Positions 17,270 through 26,499 are shown, numbered from the stretch's first letter. The stretch: DNA of 64,000 nt from an uncultured Oscillospiraceae bacterium (GCA_910587835.1 CAJUNQ010000010.1:42141-106140); one strand, 5' to 3'. Made by a program: numbers and translations. The notes: generated by a model not told the origin, from the sequence alone.

Positions 17270-17515
17270 TTATGCCGCCACATTCATCACCAGGCCCAAA
17301 AGATTCATAAAGGCCGTGTCCAGCAAAAACACGAACAGTCCCAGCACGATAATGGTTGCCAGCACCACCCCGGTGTTTTTGAACACCGCCTTGGGCGTGG
17401 GCCACACGATCTTTTTGATCTCACCCTTGCAGTCCTTTACAAATTTTGCGGTCTTTTTGCCAAAGGAGACAAGGCCGTTGGGCTTTTTGCCGCTGTTCTT
17501 CTCGTTATCCGCCAT
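17270..17515 (-). CDS. secE: Preprotein translocase subunit SecE
   Basis: 81 residues. A basic amphipathic region ending CKGEIKKIVWPTPKAV is followed by one membrane helix (about residues 50-72), the usual single-helix SecE. It clamps SecY in the translocon. It sits between rpmG and nusG as in most bacteria. Confidence 0.96.
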   Translation of the reverse strand: MADNEKNSGKKPNGLVSFGKKTAKFVKDCKGEIKKIVWPTPKAVFKNTGVVLATIIVLGLFVFLLDTAFMNLLGLVMNVAA

Positions 17516-17527
17516 GCCGTTTGCTCC

Positions 17528-17677
17528 TTACTTGGTTTCCCTGTGCAGGGTGTGCTTCCGGCAGAACCGGCAGTATTTGTTCATTTCCAGCCTGTCCGGG
17601 TCGTTCTTCTTGTTCTTCTTGGTCAGATAGTTGCGCTGCTTGCACTCGGTGCAGGCCAGCACGATCTTCACACGCAT
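17528..17677 (-). CDS. rpmG: Ribosomal protein L33
   Basis: 49 residues: starts MRVKIVLACTECKQRNYLT and ends CRFCRKHTLHRETK. Both CxxC pairs are present, so it is the zinc-binding form. Start ATG at 17677 follows GGAGG (7 nt). It is the first gene of the cluster, and its stop is 12 bp before secE. Confidence 0.95.
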   Translation of the reverse strand: MRVKIVLACTECKQRNYLTKKNKKNDPDRLEMNKYCRFCRKHTLHRETK

Positions 17678-17782
17678 TCTTCAGCACCTCCATAATACAT
17701 TGGATGTTTTGCCTAAGGCGGTTCTCCATCCTCCCTCAAAAAGAAGGGCGCAAAAAAAGAAACCCCTTTTCGAGGTATCTTC

Positions 17783-17811
17783 AGTATAGCATAAACCCCT
17801 GGGCCTGTCAA
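17783..17811 (-). promoter_or_regulatory. SigA promoter of rpmG-secE-nusG-rplK-rplA
   Basis: Minus strand TTGACA (17811-17806), 17 bp, TATACT (17788-17783), about 100 nt before rpmG. Confidence 0.82.
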
Positions 17812-17856
17812 GCGGTGACAGGCCGGTTTTTCGGGGTTTTTCCTGGGGCGCCGGGG

Positions 17857-18639
17857 CTATGACAGCCGGGCCTCCACCTTTTTTCCCTTCTGCTTCTTTT
17901 TCTTTTCGGGCTTGATGCTTTTGCCGATCAGCTTGCGGGAGAAGCCGCCCACCTTTTTCAGGTCCCCCTCCAGCTTGCCCTGCACCACCTGCCAGCTCTC
18001 TTGAGAGAGGCCGTTCAAAAACTCATAGGTTACAATAGAGCGCAGGTCCATGTCCCCGTTTTTATACATATCATCCAGCAGCTCGCACAGCTTGCCGGCA
18101 GGCTCGCTGTCTGGATACTTTTTCAACAGGTCCTCGGCCAGGGGCAGCACATGGGCCTTCAAAAAGGTGATGTACCGCACCTGCCCATACACAATCTTCT
18201 CCTCGTTCAAAGCGTCCTTGATTTCCGGGAACAGGCTTGCCAGGCGGTTGACAAAAAACATGGGGTCCACCACCCGGTTTTCGCCCTTGGCGGTTTTTTT
18301 GCGCTGCTGAACAATGGCCACCCGCTTGGGGCCCCGCACCACCTCGAGAAAGTCGTTGATAATGCTCTCCGCGTCGGCCCGCTCGCCGGTCTTCATGTCA
18401 AACAGCCATGCGGAGAGCTCCCGCCACTGCTGGGGCTTTCCCTCCGCGTTAAACGAGGTGGAGCGCAGCACAAAGCTCTGGCGCTTTGCGGCGTACAGCA
18501 GGCTATAGGCCACGTCCTCGGCCACAAACATCACAGCCCGGCCGTCCGGGTCCTCCAAGGGGGCGGGGTCGTCAAAGCCTTGCTTGGCAAGCTCAGCGGT
18601 CAAGGCAGTCTGAATCAGCTCAAAAGCGTTGAAATCCAA
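17857..18639 (-). CDS. Conserved protein of unknown function
   Basis: 260 residues, soluble, mixed alpha/beta, with a strongly basic C-terminus (KPEKKKKQKGKKVEARLS). Features include EDPDGRAVMFVAEDVAYSLL near residue 28, RGPKRVAIVQQRKKTAKGEN near 103 and VDPMFFVNRLASLFPE near 123. The start appears to be TTG at 18639 with GGAG 10 nt upstream. It is monocistronic. I do not recognise the family; the basic tail could suggest nucleic-acid binding, but that is a guess. Confidence 0.75.
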   Translation of the reverse strand: MDFNAFELIQTALTAELAKQGFDDPAPLEDPDGRAVMFVAEDVAYSLLYAAKRQSFVLRSTSFNAEGKPQQWRELSAWLFDMKTGERADAESIINDFLEVVRGPKRVAIVQQRKKTAKGENRVVDPMFFVNRLASLFPEIKDALNEEKIVYGQVRYITFLKAHVLPLAEDLLKKYPDSEPAGKLCELLDDMYKNGDMDLRSIVTYEFLNGLSQESWQVVQGKLEGDLKKVGGFSRKLIGKSIKPEKKKKQKGKKVEARLS

Positions 18640-18824
18640 TTAAGATCAACTCCAATAACAGGTTGTTTCTCATTATCATAGCACAGTCCCGGCAAAATGT
18701 CCATACCCGGCTGGGGGAGGGGAGTGTCCCACTGCGCATTTTATTTGATTTACGTCCAGGGGATTTATAGGAGGCCTGCATACCCACCCCGATACGAAAG
18801 CCTGCGAAAGGGTTACGCCCCCCT

Positions 18825-20735
18825 TTACTCCAGCTCAAACGCTCCTGTGTACAGCTGATAATACTTCCCGCGCTGGGCAATCAGCTCCTCGTGGGTGCCC
18901 CGCTCGATAATGCGGCCCAGCTCCAGCACCAGAATGCTGTCGCTGTTCTGCACGGTAGACAGCCGGTGGGCAATGACAAACACAGTGCGGTCCTGCATCA
19001 GGCCGTCCATGCCCTGCTGCACCAGCCGCTCTGTGCGGGTGTCAATGGAGGAGGTGGCCTCGTCCAGCACCATTACAGGAGGGTCGGCCACAGCGGCCCG
19101 GGCAATGCTTAGCAGCTGCCTCTGGCCCTGGGAGAGGCTCCCTCCGTCCCCGGTGAGCATGGTGTCATACCCGTCGGGCAGGCGGCGGATAAAGCTGTGG
19201 GCATTGGCCAGCTTGGCCGCAGCCTCCACCTCCTCATCGGTGGCGTCCAGCTTGCCGTAGCGAATGTTCTCCCGCACTGTGCCGGTGAACAGATTGGTAT
19301 CCTGAAGCACCACGCCCAGAGACCGGCGCAGGTCCGGCTTTTTGATTTTGTTGATATTGATGCCGTCATAGCGGATTTTTCCGTCGGCAATGTCGTAAAA
19401 GCGGTTGATCAGGTTGGTGATGGTGGTTTTGCCCGCGCCGGTGGCGCCCACAAAGGCGATCTTTTTGCCCGGCTGGGCGTCAATGTCAATGTTGTGCAGC
19501 ACCAGCTTTTCCTCGTTGTAGCCAAAGTCCACGTCCAGCAGCTCTACCTGGCCGGTCAGCCGCTGGTAGGTGACGGTGCCGTCCTCCTTGTGGGGGTGCT
19601 TCCAGGCCCACAGGCCTGTGTGCTCGGGGGTCTCTGTCAGCTGGCCGTTTACCTCTTTGGCGTTAACCAGGGTGACATAGCCCTCGTCCTGCTCCGGGGG
19701 CTCATCCATCAGGTCGAAGATGCGCTCTGCCCCAGCCAGGGCCATAACAATGGTGTTGAACTGCTGGCCAATCTGCCCAATGGGCATGGTAAAGCTGCGG
19801 GAGAGCTGCAAAAAGGCCGCAATGCCCCCCAGGGTGAGCCCTCCTGCCCCGCCAATGGCCAGGGCGCCCCCGGCAATGGCAATCAGGGCATATTGCAGGT
19901 GGCCCATGTTGTTCATCACCGGGCCCATAATGTTGGCAAAGGCATTGGCCTTGGCCGAGTCGTCCCGCAAGGTCTGGTTCAGCTGGTCAAAGCCCTCCTT
20001 GGCCTTCTCCTCGTGGCAGAACACCTTAATGACCTTCTGCCCTGTGACCATCTCCTCAATATACCCGTTGACAGCCCCTAGGGACTTCTGCTGGCGCATG
20101 AAGTATTTGCCGGAGCTCTGGCCGATTTTGCCGGTCATAAACAGCATGAGGGCCACAATGGCCAGCACCAGGGCAGTCAGCGCAATGCTGGTGCTCACCA
20201 TGGCGCAGAACACCGAAACCAAGGTAATGGCTGTGTTGAACAGCTGGGGAATGCTCTGGGAGACCAGCATCCGCAGGGTGTCGGTGTCGTTGGTGTAGCG
20301 GCTCATCATGTCGCCGTGGGTGTGGGTGTCAAAATACTTGATGGGCAGCTTTTGCATGTGGGCAAACAGGTCGTCCCGTATGTCCTTGAGAATGCCCTGG
20401 GAAATGCTCACCATCAGCCAGTTATAGGTAAAGGTGCCCGCAATGCCCACCAGGTAGATGAGCCCCATGGCGCCCAGGGCCCGCAGCAGCCCGGTGAACA
20501 CCGGGTTGGGAGAGGCCAGCAGGGGGGCGATGTAGCCGTCGATGAGGGTCTCAAGAAACATGGACCCTGCCACCCCCGCCATGGCGCTGACTAAAATGCA
20601 CAGGAACACAATCCCCATGCGGATGCGGTTGGGCAGGCTCATATAGCTTAAAAGCCGTTTAATCACCTTTCCGCCATTTTTTGCTTTGGGCCTGTTTTTG
20701 GCATAGGCCGCGCCCACTGGTCCTCTAGGAGGCAT
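18825..20735 (-). CDS. Heterodimeric ABC exporter subunit, catalytic NBD
   Basis: 636 residues. Six membrane helices (about 40-330) fused to a nucleotide-binding domain with Walker A FVGATGAGKTT (near 433), signature LSQGQRQLL (near 537) and Walker B VMVLDEATSSID (near 558), which keeps the catalytic Glu. A loop of about 50 residues precedes the NBD. The gene overlaps the preceding ABC gene; ATG at 20735 is better spaced from GGGGA than the GTG at 20741. Together the two form a TM287/288- or BmrCD-type multidrug exporter under the MarR regulator upstream. Confidence 0.92.
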   Translation of the reverse strand: MPPRGPVGAAYAKNRPKAKNGGKVIKRLLSYMSLPNRIRMGIVFLCILVSAMAGVAGSMFLETLIDGYIAPLLASPNPVFTGLLRALGAMGLIYLVGIAGTFTYNWLMVSISQGILKDIRDDLFAHMQKLPIKYFDTHTHGDMMSRYTNDTDTLRMLVSQSIPQLFNTAITLVSVFCAMVSTSIALTALVLAIVALMLFMTGKIGQSSGKYFMRQQKSLGAVNGYIEEMVTGQKVIKVFCHEEKAKEGFDQLNQTLRDDSAKANAFANIMGPVMNNMGHLQYALIAIAGGALAIGGAGGLTLGGIAAFLQLSRSFTMPIGQIGQQFNTIVMALAGAERIFDLMDEPPEQDEGYVTLVNAKEVNGQLTETPEHTGLWAWKHPHKEDGTVTYQRLTGQVELLDVDFGYNEEKLVLHNIDIDAQPGKKIAFVGATGAGKTTITNLINRFYDIADGKIRYDGININKIKKPDLRRSLGVVLQDTNLFTGTVRENIRYGKLDATDEEVEAAAKLANAHSFIRRLPDGYDTMLTGDGGSLSQGQRQLLSIARAAVADPPVMVLDEATSSIDTRTERLVQQGMDGLMQDRTVFVIAHRLSTVQNSDSILVLELGRIIERGTHEELIAQRGKYYQLYTGAFELE

Positions 20736-22458
20736 CTGCACTCTCCCCTTTCTGTTGTGATTCGTATACTTCCCGATAAATGGCGCTGGTCTTCAGCAGC
20801 TCCTCATGGCTGCCCACATCGGCAATGGTTCCCCCGTCCAGCACCACAATCTGGTCCGCGTCCTGCACCGAAGAGACCCGCTGGGCAATAATCAGCTTGG
20901 TGGTGTCAGGAATCTCCTCCCGGAAGGCCTCCCGGATGAGGGCGTCGGTGTGGGTGTCCACCGCGCTGGTAGAGTCGTCCAGAATGAGGATTTTGGGCTT
21001 TTTCAGCAGGGCCCGGGCAATACACAGCCGCTGCTTCTGTCCGCCGGACACATTGGTGCCCCCCTGCTCAATATAGGTGTCATACCCGTCGGGGAACTCC
21101 CGGATAAAGCTGTCGGCCTGGGCCAGGCGGCACACCCGCTCCAGGTCCTGGTCTGTGGCGTGCTCGTCGCCCCAGCGCAGGTTCTCCTTAATGGTGCCAG
21201 AGAACAGCTCGTTCTTTTGCAGCACCATGGCCACCTCCTCCCGCAGGGACTCCACATGATAGTCCCGCACATCCTCGCCGCCAACCAGCACCCGGCCCTT
21301 CTGCACGTCGTAAAGCCGGGGGATGAGCTGCACCAGGCTGGACTTGCCGCTGCCGGTGCCCCCCAGAATGCCCACGGTCTGGCCGGGCTTTATGTTCAGG
21401 CTGACGCCGGAGAGGCAGGTGCGGTCAGACTTTTTATAGTTAAAGTCCACATTCTCAAACACAATAGAGCCGTCTTTCACGGTTTTCAGATTCTTCGGGC
21501 CGTCCGCAATGTCGCTCTCCTCGTCCAGAATTTCCACAATGCGGGTGGCCGAGGCCCGGGACATGGTGCCCATGACCTGAATCATGGTGAGCATCATCAG
21601 GCTCATAAGCACCTGCATGGCATAGCTCATCATGCTCATCAGCTGGCCGGTGGTCATGCTGCCCCCCACAATCAGCTTTGCCCCAAACCAGGAGATGAGC
21701 AGAATAACCCCATACATGCAGAACTGCATCAAAGGGGAGTTAAAGGCCAAAATCTTTTCTGCCAAAGAGGAGTCCTTCCGAATCTGGTCGCTGGCCTCTA
21801 CAAACTTCTTGGTCTCGTGGTCCTCCCGCACAAAGGCCTTTACCACCCGGATGCCCCGGAGGTTCTCCTGCACCACGGTGTTCATCCGGTCATAATGCTT
21901 GAACATGCGCTTAAAGGCCGGATGAGCCCGGGTGGAGATCAAGGCCATCCCTGCCCCCAAAACAGGAATAGCGGCCAGAAAAACCAGGGCCAGCCGGGCG
22001 TTAACCATAAAGGACATGACCATGGCAAAAACCAAAGTGGCCGGGGCCCGCACCGCAATGCGGATGAGCATCTGGAACAGCTGCTGCACATTGTTCACGT
22101 CAGTGGTCAGCCGGGTGACAATGCTGCCGGTAGAGAATTTGTCAATGTTGGAAAAAGAAAATTTTTGCACATGGTAATACATGGCCTGGCGCAGGTTGGC
22201 CGCAAAGCCGGTGGAGGCCCGGGCCCCAAAAAAGCCCGAGAGCACCCCAAAGGCCAGAGAGACCAGGGCGCAAAGCACCAGCAGCAGGCCCATTTTCCAA
22301 ATGACGCCCATGTTCCCCGCGTTGATGCCATCGTCAATCATGTAGGCCATCAGCAGGGGGATCACCACCTCCATCACCACCTCCATAGCAGCGGTGACAG
22401 GGGTGAGAATGGCGTCCTTTTTGTATTCCCGCACAAAGCGGGAGAGCTTACGGATCAT
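20725..22458 (-). CDS. Heterodimeric ABC exporter subunit, degenerate NBD
   Basis: 577 residues. Six membrane helices and an NBD with Walker A LGGTGSGKSS (near 364), signature VSGGQKQRL (near 473) and Walker B ILILDDSTSAVD (near 494). The residue that should be the catalytic Glu is Asp, which marks the non-canonical half of a heterodimeric exporter. ATG at 22458 lies 1 nt after the marR stop, with AGGA 8 nt upstream, so translation is coupled to marR. The partner follows with an overlap of about 11 nt. Confidence 0.92.
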   Translation of the reverse strand: MIRKLSRFVREYKKDAILTPVTAAMEVVMEVVIPLLMAYMIDDGINAGNMGVIWKMGLLLVLCALVSLAFGVLSGFFGARASTGFAANLRQAMYYHVQKFSFSNIDKFSTGSIVTRLTTDVNNVQQLFQMLIRIAVRAPATLVFAMVMSFMVNARLALVFLAAIPVLGAGMALISTRAHPAFKRMFKHYDRMNTVVQENLRGIRVVKAFVREDHETKKFVEASDQIRKDSSLAEKILAFNSPLMQFCMYGVILLISWFGAKLIVGGSMTTGQLMSMMSYAMQVLMSLMMLTMIQVMGTMSRASATRIVEILDEESDIADGPKNLKTVKDGSIVFENVDFNYKKSDRTCLSGVSLNIKPGQTVGILGGTGSGKSSLVQLIPRLYDVQKGRVLVGGEDVRDYHVESLREEVAMVLQKNELFSGTIKENLRWGDEHATDQDLERVCRLAQADSFIREFPDGYDTYIEQGGTNVSGGQKQRLCIARALLKKPKILILDDSTSAVDTHTDALIREAFREEIPDTTKLIIAQRVSSVQDADQIVVLDGGTIADVGSHEELLKTSAIYREVYESQQKGESADAS

Positions 22459-22459
22459 G

Positions 22460-22987
22460 TCAGGTATCCTTCCCTTCTTCTTGTGGAGTGTGAGAGCGGG
22501 GCTCCTTTTGGTCAACAGCAGCCCGGATCTTTCCGCACAGGCGGATAAAGGTCTCCTTCTCCTCTGGCGTCAGGCCCGAGGAGATGCGCGCCTCAATATC
22601 TTCAATGGTCTTCCGAAAGCGCTCATGGCTCTGCACAGCCTTTTCGGTGAGCTCAATCTTTTTCAGCCGGGCGTCCCATTCCACTGGCCGGCGGGTGACC
22701 ATGCCCTCCTTTTCCATCACCTGCAAAATGCCGGTCATGGTGGACCGCCGCACGGAAAAATGCTTTTGCAGGTCCCGCTGGTAGATGTCCTTGTCCCGGT
22801 TGTCGTAGAGAAACCCGATGAGCCAGCCGTACATCCCTGCCCCGGACCGGGCGCCGTCCTCGCCCTGATACTGGTGGGTGAGCCAGCGGATCATATGGGA
22901 CAGGCCGTTGATTTGAAAGCCAATCTCGTCCCAATGCTCGGCAGGCCGGGCCCCCTCTGGCAGCCCGCGGCCGCGTTTGTTCTCCAT
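22460..22987 (-). CDS. MarR-family transcriptional regulator
   Basis: 175 residues. Helices typical of MarR and a winged HTH, with LQKHFSVRRSTMTGILQVME as the recognition region (about residues 78-97) and GMVTRRPVEWDARLKKIELT as the wing with the DxR motif. It probably represses its own operon with the two ABC subunits and responds to exported compounds. The ribosome site is GGAGG, 6 nt upstream. The promoter region has a striking array of 15-bp-spaced repeats. Confidence 0.9.
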   Translation of the reverse strand: MENKRGRGLPEGARPAEHWDEIGFQINGLSHMIRWLTHQYQGEDGARSGAGMYGWLIGFLYDNRDKDIYQRDLQKHFSVRRSTMTGILQVMEKEGMVTRRPVEWDARLKKIELTEKAVQSHERFRKTIEDIEARISSGLTPEEKETFIRLCGKIRAAVDQKEPRSHTPQEEGKDT

Positions 22988-23032
22988 CCCCTGCCTCCTT
23001 TCTGAAAATACTCATTCATAACAGTTCGCAGG

Positions 23033-23091
23033 CGCACTGTTCACATCTGTACTGTCCACGGCCGTACTGTTAGCACACGAACTGTTCGCTC
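23033..23091. promoter_or_regulatory. Four-copy 15-bp repeat array, probable operator
   Basis: ACTGTT, ACTGTC, ACTGTT and ACTGTT begin at 23036, 23051, 23066 and 23081, exactly 15 bp apart. A reverse-oriented copy (AACAGTT) is at 23020. The array starts right next to the -10 box of the marR promoter and covers the transcription start and 5' UTR. Confidence 0.7.
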
Positions 23092-23098
23092 GCTAACA

Positions 23099-23127
23099 AT
23101 TATACTGCGTTCCCCTCCTGCTGTCAA
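23099..23127 (-). promoter_or_regulatory. SigA promoter of marR and the ABC exporter
   Basis: Minus strand TTGACA (23127-23122), 17 bp, TATAAT (23104-23099): a perfect consensus, consistent with a strong promoter held down by a repressor at the adjacent repeat array. Confidence 0.88.
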
Positions 23128-23150
23128 GAGGCTGTTTTGAAAAAAGTGGT

Positions 23151-23180
23151 AAAAAAATCCCACCCTTCGGCGGGTGGGAT
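23151..23180 (-). terminator. Terminator of the GtrII/GT2 operon
   Basis: Minus strand ATCCCACCC and GGGTGGGAT pair around a short loop and are followed by TTTTTTT. It separates the glycosyltransferase operon from the marR promoter. Confidence 0.88.
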
Positions 23181-23254
23181 AAGGGTTTCTGTTTTTTCAG
23201 CGCAGGAGGGGGCAAGACACAGAGAGGCAGAGGCTTGGGGCAGGGGACCCATGG

Positions 23255-24211
23255 TCAGGGCTCCTTATTTGCTTCCTCCCCGCTTTTCTCCATAATAATG
23301 TACCGGGGCCGGTCCTTCAGCTCCTCATAAATCTTCGCCACATAATACCCGATGATTCCCAGGCAGATCATGAGAATGCTGCCAATGAGCAGCTGCAGCA
23401 GAATCACTGTGGTAAAGCCCTCCAGGGCCTGCCCGGTGAGCTTTTGCCACAGGGACCACAGCCCCAGCCCCACCGAGCACACAAACACCGCCGCCCCCAG
23501 CAGGGTGACAATCTGCAAGGGCGCTGCGGAGAAAGCCGCCACATTGGTGACAGCATACCGCACTAGGCTGCGGATGGACCACTTGGAGGACCCTGCCGCC
23601 CGGGGCTGCACCTCAAACTCCACCTGGGCGGCGGAGAAGCCGATCCAGGAGGACAGGGCCCGGAAAAAGGCGTTCTTCTCCCGCATAGCCAGCAGCACGT
23701 CCACTGCCCGCCGGTCCAGCAGCTTAAAGTCCGAGGCCCTGGACATGTCAATGCCAGTGGCCCGGCTGATTACGGCGTAAAAGCCCTTGGCCCCCAGACC
23801 GTGAAGGGGGTTCTCCTTACCCCGGCTGGCCTTAACCCCCTCCACCACCTGATAGCCCTGCTGCCACAGGCGGTACATCTCCGGCACCTTCTCCGGGGGG
23901 TGCTGCAGGTCGCAGTCCATCACCGCCACACAGTCTCCCCGGGCCTGGGCTAGCCCGGCAAAAATCGCTGCCTCCTTGCCAAAGTTCCGAGAGAACCGCA
24001 CCCCTCTCACCCGGGGGTCCTCTTTGGTTTGGGCCTGAATGGCCTTCCAGGTGCCGTCCCGAGAGCCGTCGTCAATAAACATCAGTTCAAAGGGGATGTC
24101 CTCCTGGGCCAGCAGGCTGGCGAGAACCCGGGCGGCTTTGGGCACAGAGGCCTCTTCGTTATAGGCGGGGAGCACCACGGTGAGAAGACCCTTGCTGCGT
24201 TGCTGTTCCAC
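23255..24211 (-). CDS. GT2 glycosyltransferase (GtrB/DPM1-like)
   Basis: 318 residues. GT-A domain starting LLTVVLPAYNEEASVPKAA, with FIDDGSRDGTW and the metal-binding DCDLQHP (about residues 99-105), then VRFSRNFGKEAAIFAGL as in polyprenyl-phosphate sugar synthases. Two C-terminal membrane helices (about 228-250 and 266-290). It likely makes an undecaprenyl-phosphate-linked sugar at the inner face of the membrane. The gene starts 3 bp after the GtrII-type gene, its likely partner that uses the lipid-linked sugar outside. Confidence 0.9.
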   Translation of the reverse strand: MEQQRSKGLLTVVLPAYNEEASVPKAARVLASLLAQEDIPFELMFIDDGSRDGTWKAIQAQTKEDPRVRGVRFSRNFGKEAAIFAGLAQARGDCVAVMDCDLQHPPEKVPEMYRLWQQGYQVVEGVKASRGKENPLHGLGAKGFYAVISRATGIDMSRASDFKLLDRRAVDVLLAMREKNAFFRALSSWIGFSAAQVEFEVQPRAAGSSKWSIRSLVRYAVTNVAAFSAAPLQIVTLLGAAVFVCSVGLGLWSLWQKLTGQALEGFTTVILLQLLIGSILMICLGIIGYYVAKIYEELKDRPRYIIMEKSGEEANKEP

Positions 24212-24214
24212 TGC

Positions 24215-25810
24215 TTATCTCCTGTTCTCATAGGCCACCTCATAGGGGGCCTTGGGTGTATATTTTTCCGCCATGCGCACCACAACCCGGCCGTTCATCA
24301 CCTGCACGCTGCCAGGGGCCGGGTACAGGGGCATGGCCTGAAACTCACTGGAGTCAGAAATGCTCTGCATCACAGCCTCGTCCAGCTCCTTGACCGGGGT
24401 GTTGAGCCATTGGCTAAAATAGTAGTAGATATGCTTGTTTAAGGTGAGGACTGTGCCGGTAGGCACACTATAATGCCGCACCTGCCTGAAGCTCTCGGTC
24501 TGGCTTTGCAGCTGGCTGGAGGGCACAGCCCCCACCACGGCAATCTCCATGCCGGGCTCATAGCCCTCGCAGCTCTCAATCCGGGCCAGCAGGCGGGTGG
24601 CATAGCTCTCGGTGGCCCGGTGGGCCTGGTCTGACGCGGTATAGAGCAGATTATTGGTGTTCAGGCAGAACAGCAGAAACAGCGCCGCCCACACCGCCGT
24701 CACGGCAGGCAGGGCCCTCTGCCCCAGCCGGGGGAGCGGTATGGGCTCCGCCAGCTGCAGCAGCTGGAGCACCGCCAGGATCACCAGCACATAGGCGTAT
24801 TTCATCAGGGGGGTAGGGGCGGAGAAGGGGCTCAGGATCTGCCCGAAGCCCACGCCCAGGGGTAAAAGGAGCACCATGGCCAGGGCTCCCAGCCCCCGCC
24901 ACAGCTCTTTTCCCGTCCCCCTGAGCCGCAGCCAGAAGCAGAACGCCCCCAGCAGCAGAAGGAGCAGGTCAAGCGCGGCCATGCCGGCGGTGGTAAAGCC
25001 GTTTGCCGAGCCGGGCAGAAGGAAAAAGGCGATCACCTGCTTGTATGCGGCGACGACCAGCCCGGGCAGCTGCCCGATGGGGTACCCGGAGCTGGCCGCG
25101 TCCATGCCCAGATAGGAGAGGAGGGTGAGCCCCTTGACCCGCAGGAACACCAGCAGCACCCCATAATACAGCGCCGCGCCCAGGACCAGGTGCAGCACCA
25201 TGCGCAGGCCCAGCCGGACCGTGCCGGGCAGGCTGGACTCCGGGTGGAGAAACTGGGCCAGCACAGCCAGCAGGGCCGCGCCAATGGCCACAGCCGCATA
25301 GGCCTGATAAATGCCCATAGAAAGGGCCAGCGCTCCTGCCCCCAGCGCCCAGCCAAAGCGCCAGCGCCGGGTCAGCCACACAGCCAGCACAGCCAGAAAA
25401 ATCGCCAGGCAGTAGTCAGAGGCAGTGAACATATAGAGAAAGGTGTAGCCCAAGCAGGGAAACGCCGCCAGCACCGCCCCACAGAGCCCGGCCAGCGCCC
25501 GGCTTTCCAGGCCCAGCAAAGAGGCAAGCAGCCCTGCCGCCAGCCCCAAAAACCCCAGAGCCAGCAGGCCGATGACCGTGGGCATCTGGGTAAAGCTGTT
25601 GAGAGCAGAGACATAGTGGAGGAACCACCGCCCGGAGATGGTCATTTGCTGGGTGTCGTAGACCCGGCTCAGGCCGTCGGAATTGGGAATGGTGTTGGTA
25701 AAGGCATAGAGATGCACGAGCAGGCCGGTGGTCAGGCAGCTGAAAAAGGCCCAGCGCGAGGGGGCGGGAAAACGCTCCCAAAGGCGGCGGCCCTGCTGGT
25801 CGAAGGTCAT
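24215..25810 (-). CDS. GtrII-like membrane glucosyltransferase
   Basis: 531 residues with about ten membrane helices. The segment NTIPNSDGLSRVYDTQQMTI followed by SGRWFLHYVS near the N-terminus is characteristic of the GtrII family, which transfers glucose from a polyprenyl carrier to surface polysaccharide. A soluble C-terminal part (about residues 410-531) lies outside the membrane. The ribosome site is AGGAGG, 6 nt before ATG. With the adjacent GT2 gene it forms a two-gene surface-glycosylation cassette; no flippase (GtrA) is visible here. Confidence 0.85.
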   Translation of the reverse strand: MTFDQQGRRLWERFPAPSRWAFFSCLTTGLLVHLYAFTNTIPNSDGLSRVYDTQQMTISGRWFLHYVSALNSFTQMPTVIGLLALGFLGLAAGLLASLLGLESRALAGLCGAVLAAFPCLGYTFLYMFTASDYCLAIFLAVLAVWLTRRWRFGWALGAGALALSMGIYQAYAAVAIGAALLAVLAQFLHPESSLPGTVRLGLRMVLHLVLGAALYYGVLLVFLRVKGLTLLSYLGMDAASSGYPIGQLPGLVVAAYKQVIAFFLLPGSANGFTTAGMAALDLLLLLLGAFCFWLRLRGTGKELWRGLGALAMVLLLPLGVGFGQILSPFSAPTPLMKYAYVLVILAVLQLLQLAEPIPLPRLGQRALPAVTAVWAALFLLFCLNTNNLLYTASDQAHRATESYATRLLARIESCEGYEPGMEIAVVGAVPSSQLQSQTESFRQVRHYSVPTGTVLTLNKHIYYYFSQWLNTPVKELDEAVMQSISDSSEFQAMPLYPAPGSVQVMNGRVVVRMAEKYTPKAPYEVAYENRR

Positions 25811-26460
25811 AGAATCCCTCCTGAAGATAAAGCTTGTCCAGTTTTACCTAAATATAATAAAAGATCATCCGCTGGAGGCTCCCGGCCCATTCCCGAAGGA
25901 AAGGACAGGCTCCTCGGGCAGGAAGCTCTCCCATGTCCCCATAGGGACATGACAGCATAGCGCCAAGCCGCGAAGCAGCGTCTTAGGCAATTGCATACGT
26001 CATTTCATTCCCTGTTTCCCAAGCTTGCTATACTGAAATATCCTGGGGACATTATAGCATAAAATTCCTATGGGCGCAATAGCAGACGCAGGGAAGAATG
26101 TTCGAAGAAAGAGCTTATGACAGTGGTACGGTCTCCGGCGGCTCAGGAGCTTTGTCCCTAAGAAACTGTCACCGCTGAAAAGGCGGACGAAACTTTTCTA
26201 AACGCCCGCCAGAGCCTCGTTTACAAACTCTTTGCTTTGGGCGCACCCCGCAAAGGGTCGGGCTCACAAAAACCGCCTCTTCCAAAAGGAAAAGCCGCCC
26301 CCCGAGGGGGACGGCTCTCCAAAGAGGAAGTAAGGAGTTAAAATGAGGATATGATGAAAAAGAGTCGTACTGTGGCTCTGCTGGCCACGGTCTTATAGTA
26401 CCCCATAAATATGAAAAAACTCTGAACGCGCCGTGAATTTTATTTGATTTAATTTTTACA
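25811..26460. other. Long intergenic region between gtrII-like gene and pepF
   Basis: A minus-strand promoter is possible at 26051-26079 (TTGCGC, 17 bp, TATAAT), giving a leader of about 235 nt for the GtrII gene. It contains the hairpin ATGTCCC-CAT-AGGGACAT near 25933-25950. Around 26266-26330 a GC-rich hairpin (GCCGCCCCCC/GGGGGACGGC) is nested in CCTCTT/AAGAGG. A 14-codon frame with a signal-peptide-like start lies at 26354-26398. I see no recognised gene. Confidence 0.45.
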
Positions 26461-26469
26461 ATTTTTGTC

Positions 26470-26499
26470 TTGACCTATCCCTGCTATAAGGGGTATGAT
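26470..26499 (+). promoter_or_regulatory. Promoter of pepF
   Basis: TTGACC (26470-26475), 18 bp, TATGAT (26494-26499), 33 bp before the start codon. Confidence 0.7.

Noticed and set aside
17528..17677. The possibility that this short frame is noise
   Set aside because: It encodes a complete L33 with both zinc Cys pairs in the canonical place before secE, so it was kept as a gene.
20806..22548. A 580-codon plus-strand frame across the ABC exporter gene
   Set aside because: Shadow of the ABC subunit; low-complexity His/Gly/Gln-rich translation.
23033..23091. Short regular repeats that could suggest a CRISPR array
   Set aside because: The unit is 15 bp with a 6-bp conserved core and no unique spacers of 30 bp or cas genes; an operator array fits better.
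26354..26398. A 14-codon frame beginning like a signal peptide
   Set aside because: Start spacing is poor, it overlaps another tiny frame, and no continuation beyond the stop is recognisable. It could be a remnant of a secreted protein but cannot be supported.
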